Source: Verrucomicrobiales bacterium (lineage in GTDB: Bacteria > Verrucomicrobiota > Verrucomicrobiia > Verrucomicrobiales > DEV007). Taken from it: a DNA stretch of 64,000 nucleotides. Position 1 is the stretch's first letter; the number at the start of each line of letters is the position of its first letter. The DNA lies in the NCBI GenBank assembly GCA_016795385.1, contig JAEUHI010000076.1, forward strand, positions 16,861 through 80,860, written 5' to 3'. Of this stretch, positions 33,066-40,854 are shown piece after piece. A program made the position numbers and the translations under genes. The notes under the pieces are model-generated. The model saw nothing but the letters and a program-made list of their open reading frames with translations, was not told where the DNA came from and ran no database searches.

Positions 33066-33242
33066 TTCGGAAAAAGGGGCAAATTTCGTCGAAACGTCAC
33101 TCCATTTCGGCGGATCGCAATCAAAATTCACCCCATTTACTCAGAATTCGCCACTTTTCGGAAGCCGATCGACAGAAAACCGGGCAACTTTGGCCAAAAT
33201 TCGACATTTTTGAAGTGAGCCTGCCGCAAAAATTGCCATTTT
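33066..33242. promoter_or_regulatory. ilvBN upstream region with iterated AT motif
   Basis: This 177-bp leader region is markedly AT-richer than its surroundings. Variants of AAAATTCG-x-CATTTTT recur at about 33077, 33123, 33142, 33197 and 33228. It must hold the ilvBN promoter (minus strand). No leader peptide or typical attenuator was identified. Confidence 0.4.
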
Positions 33243-33812
33243 TCAGGCAACTCTCCCCTTCTCCACTTTGGCAACGAGGGCAAACACGCCCGCCGCCATC
33301 GCGACCAGAGCGACATACCAGAGCCACTCCGGCAAGCCGATGAGCTCGGGCAGTCGCACTTTCCCGAGATCCGCGACCGGCAGGATCTTTGCGGCGCCCC
33401 AGTCGTAGGTGAAGGCATAGAGCATCCCGCCCACGAGCATGCCGACAAATCCTGCCAAGGCGTCGAGCTTGCCCGCGCCGATCGCGGCGACCCCGGTGCC
33501 GGGGCAGTAGCCGTAAATGACCATGCCGATCCCGAAGAGGACCGCGCCGAGGATCACCGCCAGCATCGTGGCGGGTTTGATATGGAAGTTGGCGAGTTCC
33601 TGTCCATGGAGGATGAAAACGCCGACACCGCCGACGACGATGGCGGTGAACATCACCTTCAGCACCGTGAAATCGCGGAAAAGGAATTGTTTCACGATCA
33701 CATCGTATTCGGTGACGCCCCCGCGATGCAGGAGGAAACCGAAGACCACACCAAAGAGAAGGCCGGCCCAGAGCAGACTCGTACCGGAGAGAAAAGCGAG
33801 GATGGGTTGCAT
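33243..33812 (-). CDS. YeeE/YedE-family membrane protein, second half-type
   Basis: This 189-residue protein has about four to five membrane helices and the family motif region GMVIYGYCPGTGVAAIGAG (Cys about 103), where a conserved Cys relays thiosulfate or sulfide-type substrates. It pairs with the following YedE gene, 19 nt upstream; together they make one transporter-like unit. With the rhodanese and RND genes this suggests handling of reduced sulfur species or thiol stress. Confidence 0.82.
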   Translation of the reverse strand: MQPILAFLSGTSLLWAGLLFGVVFGFLLHRGGVTEYDVIVKQFLFRDFTVLKVMFTAIVVGGVGVFILHGQELANFHIKPATMLAVILGAVLFGIGMVIYGYCPGTGVAAIGAGKLDALAGFVGMLVGGMLYAFTYDWGAAKILPVADLGKVRLPELIGLPEWLWYVALVAMAAGVFALVAKVEKGRVA

Positions 33813-33831
33813 GTCAGGATCGGGTATGGGT

Positions 33832-34350
33832 TCAGGCGTGACGGCGGCGGAAGAGGACGAAGGCGGTGACGATGCCCGAGGCGAACATCACGAGGAAGAA
33901 GGTCCAGCTGCTGACCGCGAGTTGGAGCGACCCGCTGATGCCGTGACCGCTCGTGCAGCCGTCGGCGAGGCGGGCCCCGTAGAGGATCACGATCCCGCCG
34001 ACAAAGGCCGCCACCATGCGCTTTGCCACCGAAGGTCCGAACCGCTCGCGCCACACCCCGGGGACCGTGGTGATCTTGAAGCTGCCACTGATCAAGGCGC
34101 TGAGGAGCGCACCGAGAAATGATCCGACGACAAAGAGGCTCCCATAGTCCCATGTCGGCACGGCCTTCTTCGCCCAGTAGGTGTTGGCGGCGACACCCTC
34201 ACCCCCGAGGAAGGGCAAAGCGCAGGCTCCCGAGGCCTGGGCAATGCCGGTGGACATGCCGATGGGCTTGTCGGCGATGGAAAAAGTGAGGATGCTCAGC
34301 ACGCCGATGAGCGCGCCGACGAGGTAGGGGTTCCAGCGGGGGTTTTTCAT
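33832..34350 (-). CDS. YeeE/YedE-family membrane protein, first half-type
   Basis: This 172-residue membrane protein has the conserved Cys region GARLADGCTSGHGISG (Cys about 131) and a second Cys in QASGACALPFLGG. These Cys residues line the proposed sulfur-transfer path in YeeE-type proteins. It starts 8 nt before the end of the rhodanese gene's downstream spacer and precedes the other YedE gene by 19 nt. Same operon as the RND pump. Confidence 0.83.
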   Translation of the reverse strand: MKNPRWNPYLVGALIGVLSILTFSIADKPIGMSTGIAQASGACALPFLGGEGVAANTYWAKKAVPTWDYGSLFVVGSFLGALLSALISGSFKITTVPGVWRERFGPSVAKRMVAAFVGGIVILYGARLADGCTSGHGISGSLQLAVSSWTFFLVMFASGIVTAFVLFRRRHA

Positions 34351-34358
34351 GGCGGAAA

Positions 34359-34784
34359 TCAGGAGGTTTTGTCAGGCTTCCACGACATGTAGCCGCGGTG
34401 CAGGTGTTGGATGTTTTCGAAACCCATCGTTTTGAGCTTCTCCACCGCCTTGCGGCTGCGGAAGCCACCGGCGCAATAGACAAGCACGGGGCGCGAACGG
34501 TCGAGCACTCCGACTTTCTCTTCGAAGGCGGCATCGCCGAGCGAGACATTCACCGCGCCCGGCAGCGCGCCACCGGCGTGTTCACCCTCCGAGCGCACGT
34601 CGAGCACCTGCGTTTCGGGATGTTCGCGGAGATAACGGGCCGCTTCGCCCCCGTTCAGATTCACGCAGACCTTGCCCTCCCGGGAAACGAACAGCTTGCG
34701 ATCCCAGCTTCCTTCAAAGGCATACCAGGCCACCACGATGACCACGAGGACGAGTCCGGCAAAGAGATAAGGGGTCCAATTCAT
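34359..34784 (-). CDS. Membrane-anchored rhodanese
   Basis: This 141-residue protein has an N-terminal membrane helix (about 5-23), then a single rhodanese domain with the active-site loop Y-C-A-G-G-F-R-S (Cys about 103). It would carry a persulfide and pass sulfur. Domain features LDVRSEGEHAGGALPGAVNVSL are clear. It overlaps the RND gene by ATGA (34781-34784). Neighbouring YedE proteins probably receive or supply the sulfur. Confidence 0.88.
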   Translation of the reverse strand: MNWTPYLFAGLVLVVIVVAWYAFEGSWDRKLFVSREGKVCVNLNGGEAARYLREHPETQVLDVRSEGEHAGGALPGAVNVSLGDAAFEEKVGVLDRSRPVLVYCAGGFRSRKAVEKLKTMGFENIQHLHRGYMSWKPDKTS

Positions 34785-37700
34785 GATTCAGGATGCGCCT
34801 TCGCATTCACCATGAAATAAATCACCGGCACGGCGATGCGGCTGACGAGGAGCGAGGCGATCTCGCCGGCCATCAGGGCGATGGCGAGACCTTGGAAAAT
34901 CGGGTCCATCAGAATGACGCCGGCCCCCACGACGACGGCGAGGGCGGTCAGGAGCATGGGACGAAAACGCACCGCGCCGGCATCGATCACCGCCTCGCGC
35001 AGGGGCATGCCCTGCTTCATCCGCAATTGGATGAAGTCGACAAGGATGATCGAGTTCCGCACCACGATGCCGCCACCGGCCATGAAACCGATCATCGAGG
35101 TCGCGGAGAAGAAGGCCCCCATCAATCCATGCGCGGGCAGCACGCCGATCAGGGAGAAAGGAATCGCGACCATCACGATCAGCGGGGTGACGAAGGATTT
35201 GAACCAACCCACCATGAGGATGTAGATCAACACGAGCACGACCCCGAAGGCGATTCCAAGATCGCGGAAGACCTCGATCGTGATGTGCCATTCGCCGTCC
35301 CACTTCATCGAGGGCTCGGCATCGAGGAAGGGCTGGCTCGCGTTGAGGATCTTCAGCTTCGGATCGCTCGCGCCGAACTTGGTCGCGTCAAGCGCGGCGA
35401 GTTTCTTGTTCATCTCCAGGATCGCGTAGACGGGACTTTCCTTCACCCCCGCGACGTCGCCGGTGACGTAGGTGACGGGCTGGAGATTCTTGTGGTAAAG
35501 GCTCTTGTCGATCACGTCCTCCTCGATCGTGACGAGTTCGCCGAGCGGCACCAGCGCCGGAGCCGTCGTCGCCGCGCCTGGCTCGGGCAAGGCGTTGGCA
35601 TCGCCGGAGCGCACCCTGAGCCCGAGGAGCTGGCGCGGATCGGCGCGGAGCTCGCGCGGCAGGCGGACGCGCACGCTGACCGGCTCGCGCTCGCGGGGGA
35701 AGTGGGCGAGATCGACGTCGATGCCCTCGACGCCCATCTTCAAAGTCTGCGAAATCGTCTCGGCGGTGATGCCGTTGAGCGCGGCCTTTTCCTTGTCGAT
35801 GTGGAAGAGGAACCGCGGCTGGTCGTCCTCGCCATACCAGTCGACATCGACGACGCCGGGCGTCTCCTCGAAGATGCGTTTCACCTCGCGGGCGAGCGCC
35901 TCGCGCGAGGCGCGGTCCTGCCCGTAGACTTCGGCGACGAGGGTTTGCAGCACGGGCGGACCTGGCGGCACCTCGGCGACGGCGAGGGCGGCTCCGTATT
36001 GCTTCGCGATGGGCAGGATCTTTTCGCGGACGCGTTTCGCGATGGTGTGGCTGTCGGCCTTGCGGTCGTGTTTCGGGAGCAGGTTCACCTGGATGTCGGC
36101 GACGTTGGCCCCTCGCCGGTTGAAGTAATGGCGGACGAGTCCATTGAAATTGTAGGGCGAGGCGGTGCCGGCGTAGACCTGGTAGTCGGTCACCTCGGGC
36201 TCTTGCGCGATCGCCGCAGCCATCTCGCGGGTGGCGCGCAGGGTTTGCTCGAGGGTCGCACCCTCGGGCAGGTCGACGATCACCTGGAATTCGCTCTTGT
36301 TGTCGAAGGGCAGCATTTTCACCTTCACGAAGCCGATCCCGACGAGGGCCATGCTGCCCACCAACAACAGCGCGATGATCACGAGGAAACCCCATCGGTG
36401 AAGCCGGTCGTGAAGCAGGTAGGCCATGTAGCGGCGGTAGACGCGCGTCATCCAGCCCTCGCTGCCATGCCCGTGACCGTCATCGGATCCCTCCGACTCC
36501 CCTGCCCCATCGTCGCGGCGTTTCAAAATCCGCACCGCCGCCCAAGGCGTGACGATGAACGCAATGAGCAGCGAGAAAATCATCGCCGCGCCCGCCCCGA
36601 TCGGAATCGGCCGCATGTAGGGCCCCATCAGCCCGCCGACAAAAGCGAGTGGCAGGATCGCCGCGATCACCGCCCAGGTCGCGAGCACCGTGGGATTTCC
36701 CACCTCGCTGACCGCCCCGACGGCGACGGCATGGGCCGGTTTGCCGCGATTCTCCGGCAACCGGTAATGCCGCACGATGTTCTCCACGACGACGATGGCG
36801 TCATCGACGAGGATGCCGATGGAAAAGATCAAAGCGAAGAGCGTGATGCGGTTCAGGGTGAAGCCGTAGAGGTAAAAGACCAGCAGCGTCAGGGCGAGGG
36901 TCGCGGGGATGGCGACCGCGACGACGAGCGACTCGCGCCACCCTAACATGAACAGAATCAGGAGTGACACGCTGACCACGGCGATGCCCATGTGATAGAG
37001 CAGCTCGTTCGATTTCTCCGCCGCGGTCTCGCCGTAGTGGCGGGTGATGGAAACGCCGATGTCCGAGGGAATGACGCGGCCTTTCAGCGCCTCGACCTTG
37101 GCGAGGACCTCCTCGGCGAGGGAAATGGCATTGGTCCCGGGACGTTTCGCAACGGTCAGGGTCACGGCATTCTCCTCCTCCCCGATTCTTCCGGAAGCGG
37201 CACCATGACCATGCAGCACGTAGCTCGTCGGATCATCCGCTCCATCGCGGATCTCGGCAACGTCGCGCAGGTAGACCGGCCGTCCACCGAAGGCTCCTAG
37301 CACCACCTCGCCGGCCTCTTCGGCCGAGTGGAGAAAGGCTCCGCTCTCGATGAGGACACGCGCATTGCCCGAGCCCACCTCACCGGCGCGGTGCTGGCGG
37401 TTCGCCTGTTGCAGCACCGGCACGATGCCGCCGAGGCTGAGATTCCGCGCCGCGAGCCTCGCCGGATCGATCTCCGCGAGAATGACACGACGTTGCCCAC
37501 CGATCAAAGTCGTCTCGGCGACATCGGGCACCTGCTTCACCGCATCCTCGAGCTCGGCGGCGAGGCGGCGCAGGGTCACGGGATCGTGATGATCGCTGTG
37601 CAGGGTCAGCGCGAGGATGGGCACGTCGTCGATCGACTTCGCCTTGATGAGCGGCGCGGTGACCCCGGCCGGGATGCGGTCGAAATTCGATTGGAGCTTG

Positions 37701-38074
37701 TGATTCAGCCGCACGAGCGCTTCCTCGACATCCGATCCGACGTCGAAGCGCACGATGACGAGGCTCTCGCCCGGTCGCGAGATCGAGTAGACGTATTCCA
37801 CCCCGGAGATTTCCCAGAGCAGCTTCTCCATAGGCGCGGTGACGCGTTCCTCGACTTCCTTCGCCGAGGCCCCGGGCATCGCGACCATCACATCGATCAT
37901 CGGCACCTGGATCTGCGGCTCCTCCTCGCGGGGCAGCAGGACCAGGGCGAACAAACCGAGCAGCACCGAAGCGACGATGACGAGCGGCGTCAGCTTCGAA
38001 TTGATGAAGGCGGCGGCCATGCGGCCCGCGATGCCGTGGGCCTCGGGTTCGCCGTCGTGGGATTTTAGGCTCAT
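34781..38074 (-). CDS. RND efflux transporter permease
   Basis: This 1097-residue RND-family inner-membrane pump has the twelve-helix layout with two large periplasmic loops. It shows an RND start (LTPLVIVASVLLGLFALVLLP), GILVDDAIVVVENI in the helix-4 region and proton-relay-type polar residues in the membrane. ATG 38074 is used; an upstream TTG at 38092 would add only six residues. The substrate is unknown; no outer-membrane factor gene is adjacent. Its downstream rhodanese and YedE genes hint at a sulfur-related load. Confidence 0.93.
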   Translation of the reverse strand: MSLKSHDGEPEAHGIAGRMAAAFINSKLTPLVIVASVLLGLFALVLLPREEEPQIQVPMIDVMVAMPGASAKEVEERVTAPMEKLLWEISGVEYVYSISRPGESLVIVRFDVGSDVEEALVRLNHKLQSNFDRIPAGVTAPLIKAKSIDDVPILALTLHSDHHDPVTLRRLAAELEDAVKQVPDVAETTLIGGQRRVILAEIDPARLAARNLSLGGIVPVLQQANRQHRAGEVGSGNARVLIESGAFLHSAEEAGEVVLGAFGGRPVYLRDVAEIRDGADDPTSYVLHGHGAASGRIGEEENAVTLTVAKRPGTNAISLAEEVLAKVEALKGRVIPSDIGVSITRHYGETAAEKSNELLYHMGIAVVSVSLLILFMLGWRESLVVAVAIPATLALTLLVFYLYGFTLNRITLFALIFSIGILVDDAIVVVENIVRHYRLPENRGKPAHAVAVGAVSEVGNPTVLATWAVIAAILPLAFVGGLMGPYMRPIPIGAGAAMIFSLLIAFIVTPWAAVRILKRRDDGAGESEGSDDGHGHGSEGWMTRVYRRYMAYLLHDRLHRWGFLVIIALLLVGSMALVGIGFVKVKMLPFDNKSEFQVIVDLPEGATLEQTLRATREMAAAIAQEPEVTDYQVYAGTASPYNFNGLVRHYFNRRGANVADIQVNLLPKHDRKADSHTIAKRVREKILPIAKQYGAALAVAEVPPGPPVLQTLVAEVYGQDRASREALAREVKRIFEETPGVVDVDWYGEDDQPRFLFHIDKEKAALNGITAETISQTLKMGVEGIDVDLAHFPREREPVSVRVRLPRELRADPRQLLGLRVRSGDANALPEPGAATTAPALVPLGELVTIEEDVIDKSLYHKNLQPVTYVTGDVAGVKESPVYAILEMNKKLAALDATKFGASDPKLKILNASQPFLDAEPSMKWDGEWHITIEVFRDLGIAFGVVLVLIYILMVGWFKSFVTPLIVMVAIPFSLIGVLPAHGLMGAFFSATSMIGFMAGGGIVVRNSIILVDFIQLRMKQGMPLREAVIDAGAVRFRPMLLTALAVVVGAGVILMDPIFQGLAIALMAGEIASLLVSRIAVPVIYFMVNAKAHPES

Positions 38075-38125
38075 GTCAGGATCGCGGAGCAAAGAGGGTA
38101 AGGTCGGGCAGGCAACCCTGTTGCA

Positions 38126-39142
38126 TCAGGGAGCGGTGACGGGTTGGCCGTCGCGCAGCGTCGCGGCAGGGGAAAGCACGATCGTTTCGCCGCCATCGAG
38201 TCCGGCGAGGATCTCGGTCAGGCCCTCGCGTTTCGTCCCGGTGCTGACGATGCGGAGACGGGCGGTGTTTTCGGCGACGACAAAGACGTAGTCCATCTGC
38301 CCCCGCGAGATCAGGGCATCGGAGGGCACGAGGATCGCAGGACGTTCACCGCGCGGCAGGAAGGCCCGGCCGAACTGTCCGGCGCGGAGCGTTTCGAGCG
38401 CGGGCAGGTCGAGCTTCACGAGAAAGGTGCGGCTGCCCACGTCGGCCGAGGGCGAAAGCTCGCTGACGACGCCCTCGATCTCGGCTCCGGCACCGCCGAC
38501 CTCGACGCGGAATTTCGACCCGATCGCGAGCGATCCGGCCATCGCCTCGGCGACGTGGATCTCGAGTCGCAGCAGGGACGAATCCTCCATCGCGAAAATG
38601 GCACGTTCGGGCGAGGCGAGGTCGCCGGGCTCGAGGTATTTGCGGGTGACCGTGCCGTCGAAGGGAGCAGTGACGCTCGCGTTCTCCACCATCGTCTTCG
38701 TCTCCGCGACGGTGGCCGCGGCCATGCGTTCGCGCGCCTCGGCCTGCTCGAGATCGGCGACGGCGACGGCACCGGACTCGCGGAGCGAGCGAAAACGCGC
38801 GACATCGCGTCCCGCCTGCTCCAGCGCGGCCTCGGCGCGGACGAGGGCGGCGTCGAGTTCGCCCACATCGAGCTTGGCGAGGGCCTCGCCCGCCTTCACT
38901 TTCATCCCGGGGATGGCCTTCATTTCCAAAAGACGCCCTGTGACCTTTGCCGTGACCTGGGCCTCTTTGCGGGGACGCACGGTGCCGACGACCTCCTCGA
39001 AGACAGGAAGGCGGCGCGATTCGACGAGATGCCTGGAAACCGCTACCGGGGCGAGCGCTTCAGGAACAGCCGGGGTCTCTTCGGAGCCACATCCGACGAG
39101 AAACAATCCCGCCAGCATCGGGGAAATTCTCCATATATCCAT
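38126..39142 (-). CDS. RND periplasmic adaptor lipoprotein
   Basis: This 338-residue membrane-fusion protein has lipobox L-V-G-C (Cys about 18), a barrel-sandwich domain with paired lipoyl halves (VTAKVTGRLLEMK..., VTAPFDGTVTRKY), a coiled-coil hairpin (about 85-150) and a C-terminal beta-barrel. It links the RND pump to the outer membrane. A second possible start, ATG 39118 (MLAGLFLVGC), has a GGAGA SD nine bases upstream; ATG 39142 gives a better signal peptide but no SD. First gene of the operon. Confidence 0.9.
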   Translation of the reverse strand: MDIWRISPMLAGLFLVGCGSEETPAVPEALAPVAVSRHLVESRRLPVFEEVVGTVRPRKEAQVTAKVTGRLLEMKAIPGMKVKAGEALAKLDVGELDAALVRAEAALEQAGRDVARFRSLRESGAVAVADLEQAEARERMAAATVAETKTMVENASVTAPFDGTVTRKYLEPGDLASPERAIFAMEDSSLLRLEIHVAEAMAGSLAIGSKFRVEVGGAGAEIEGVVSELSPSADVGSRTFLVKLDLPALETLRAGQFGRAFLPRGERPAILVPSDALISRGQMDYVFVVAENTARLRIVSTGTKREGLTEILAGLDGGETIVLSPAATLRDGQPVTAP

Positions 39143-39143
39143 A

Positions 39144-39182
39144 CAGTTATATTACTGCACGACAAGACGGGGTTTGTCTTGT
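39144..39182 (-). promoter_or_regulatory. Control region of the RND/rhodanese/YedE operon
   Basis: Two dyads lie side by side: CAGTTATATTACTG (39144-39157, 12 of 14 symmetric) and ACAAGAC/GTCTTGT (39162-39168 with 39176-39182). On the minus strand TTGTCG and TATGGA lie 16 nt apart with the first dyad in the spacer. This layout suggests a repressor or MerR-type operator. Confidence 0.45.
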
Positions 39183-39203
39183 AAAACTTACGAAAATCTT
39201 TGG

Positions 39204-39839
39204 TCAGGGCTTTTTCGGAACCTTGATCTGCTGCCCGATGCTCAGCTTGGTGAAGTCCACGCCCGGGTTGAGCTGGATGATTTTCTGATGATCGAGCTTG
39301 AGGGTTTTGGCGATCTTCCAGGGATTGTCGCCCTTTTTGATGGTGTAGGATTCCCAATCGGCACCCGCAGGAGCCGGAGCGGCCGGCGGCGGAGTCACCT
39401 CGGGAGTCACGGGTTTGGACGGAGCAGCCGCCTTCGGAGCCGTGCCGGCGGGTAACTTGAGGACGTCGCCGATTTTCAGGTTCTTGGGATTCTTGATCTC
39501 GTTCACCTTCAGCAGATCCTCCACCTTGATCCCGTGCTTTTTGGCGATGGACCACGGATTATCCCCCGCTTGGATCGTGTAGGTCGCCGGTGCCGCGGGC
39601 GCGACCGGAGCGGCAGGTGCAGGTGCCGGTGCGGGTGCAGGTGGGGTCGGCGGATTCGGTGCCGGAGGCAAGGTCACGGGAGGAATGGGCGTCGTTCCCG
39701 GGACGGCGCCAGGGACTGGCTTGGGCGCGGTCGCCGGGACCGGTGGCAAAGGTGGGAGTGGAACGGGAGCGGTATTCTGGGCGAAGCCGGCCAGCGGCGA
39801 GAGCAGCGTCAACAACAAGAGGGATCGGAGCGGATTCAT
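39204..39839 (-). CDS. Exported protein with two LysM domains
   Basis: This 211-residue protein has a signal peptide (1-20, ends GFAQN), a long Pro/Ala/Thr-rich stretch (21-85), then two LysM domains (about 87-130 with YTIQAGDNPWSIAKKHGIK, and 165-209 with YTIKKGDNPWKIAKTLK). It should bind peptidoglycan glycan strands. It is in the same direction as the RND operon but ends 62 nt before it. The Pro-rich spacer suggests that it spans the periplasmic layer. Confidence 0.85.
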   Translation of the reverse strand: MNPLRSLLLLTLLSPLAGFAQNTAPVPLPPLPPVPATAPKPVPGAVPGTTPIPPVTLPPAPNPPTPPAPAPAPAPAAPVAPAAPATYTIQAGDNPWSIAKKHGIKVEDLLKVNEIKNPKNLKIGDVLKLPAGTAPKAAAPSKPVTPEVTPPPAAPAPAGADWESYTIKKGDNPWKIAKTLKLDHQKIIQLNPGVDFTKLSIGQQIKVPKKP

Positions 39840-40032
39840 GGAACGGAGAAAAGAATCGAGTCAGGTCTTTGGTTATCACAGGGACTTCGAAATGGGAAGC
39901 ACTTTGCTCGCTCGCATCCCCGCTCCCACCATGGCGGAGAAATGGACGCCATTTAGTTAAGGTTTCTTTATATTTTAGTTTCCTTCTGGACTTTTATGTC
40001 AAGAAATCGATAATTCTGGTCATTTTGCATCC

Positions 40033-40854
40033 ATGAAAACCGCTGCTTCCGACCAACCTGTCGTTTCCGAGTCATCCCCGCTCCAGCCCGGCGCCATCCG
40101 CCAATGGTTGGCAGGGAGCGCAACCGTTGCCGGTTCCCTTGCCGCGGCCGGCTCGGCCTCCGGTGAGGTGGTGCAGATCACGCTCTCCGGAAACGAGATT
40201 TCGGCCAGTGGCACGGTTCTCACGGACAATACCAACGATGACGTTACCGGTGATGGAATCGGCGATCTGGGCAGCAGTTCCTCGTTTTATTTTCGGGCAG
40301 CAGGATCCGCGGGGGTCCGCGGCCGCATCGCGGGCCAAGTCGTGCGGGCGAGCTTTTCATCCAGCACCTTCTCCGGATACTTCAATGTGAGAGTGGGAAC
40401 CTCGTCAAGCTCGGGCGGCAACCCAGAAAGTTTGAGAAACTTCATCCCGATCCGATTCACCGACGCCCGGATCAACGGAGGTGCCACCACGGAAGGCTAT
40501 CTCGAGGTCTTCGCAGAAAACCTCTCGGAGTCGGATCACCGCATTGAACTGGTCCGTCTCATCTTCGACGACGCCGACACGGATTTGCCGAGTGCGGGCC
40601 TTCGTGATTCCTTCCCCGAGTGGATCGACCTCAGCGCCACCTCGATGCCCTTGGCGACCGCTGGCGGCGCTGGCAAGATCGAGCGAAAGATCGCCGCGCT
40701 CGAACGAAAGATCCGCCAGATCAAGGCGAACTCTCCGCAGAATGCGCCGCGCCTGAACTTCTACAAGCTGCAAGCCGCCCGTCTCCGGCAGATCGCCATC
40801 TACGAGCGCCAGATCGCCGCACTCAAGCGGAAGCTCGTCAAAGGCGGTCGATGA
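40033..40854 (+). CDS. Exported protein with C-terminal helical hairpin
   Basis: This 273-residue protein has an unusual leader: 27 polar residues then a short Ala/Gly-rich hydrophobic stretch (GSATVAGSLAAAGSASG). A beta-rich middle with Asp-rich turns (NDDVTGDGIGDLG, like a dockerin or calcium loop) follows, and a strongly basic helical tail (IERKIAALERKIRQIKA). Its stop overlaps the next gene by ATGA, so the two are translationally coupled. Function unknown. Confidence 0.65.
   Translation: MKTAASDQPVVSESSPLQPGAIRQWLAGSATVAGSLAAAGSASGEVVQITLSGNEISASGTVLTDNTNDDVTGDGIGDLGSSSSFYFRAAGSAGVRGRIAGQVVRASFSSSTFSGYFNVRVGTSSSSGGNPESLRNFIPIRFTDARINGGATTEGYLEVFAENLSESDHRIELVRLIFDDADTDLPSAGLRDSFPEWIDLSATSMPLATAGGAGKIERKIAALERKIRQIKANSPQNAPRLNFYKLQAARLRQIAIYERQIAALKRKLVKGGR

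Noticed and set aside
34793..36946. 717-codon open frame antisense to the RND pump
   Set aside because: Shadow frame; the RND permease on the minus strand is clear.
38074..38092. Upstream TTG start for the RND permease
   Set aside because: It adds only six unconserved residues; ATG 38074 gives a normal N terminus.
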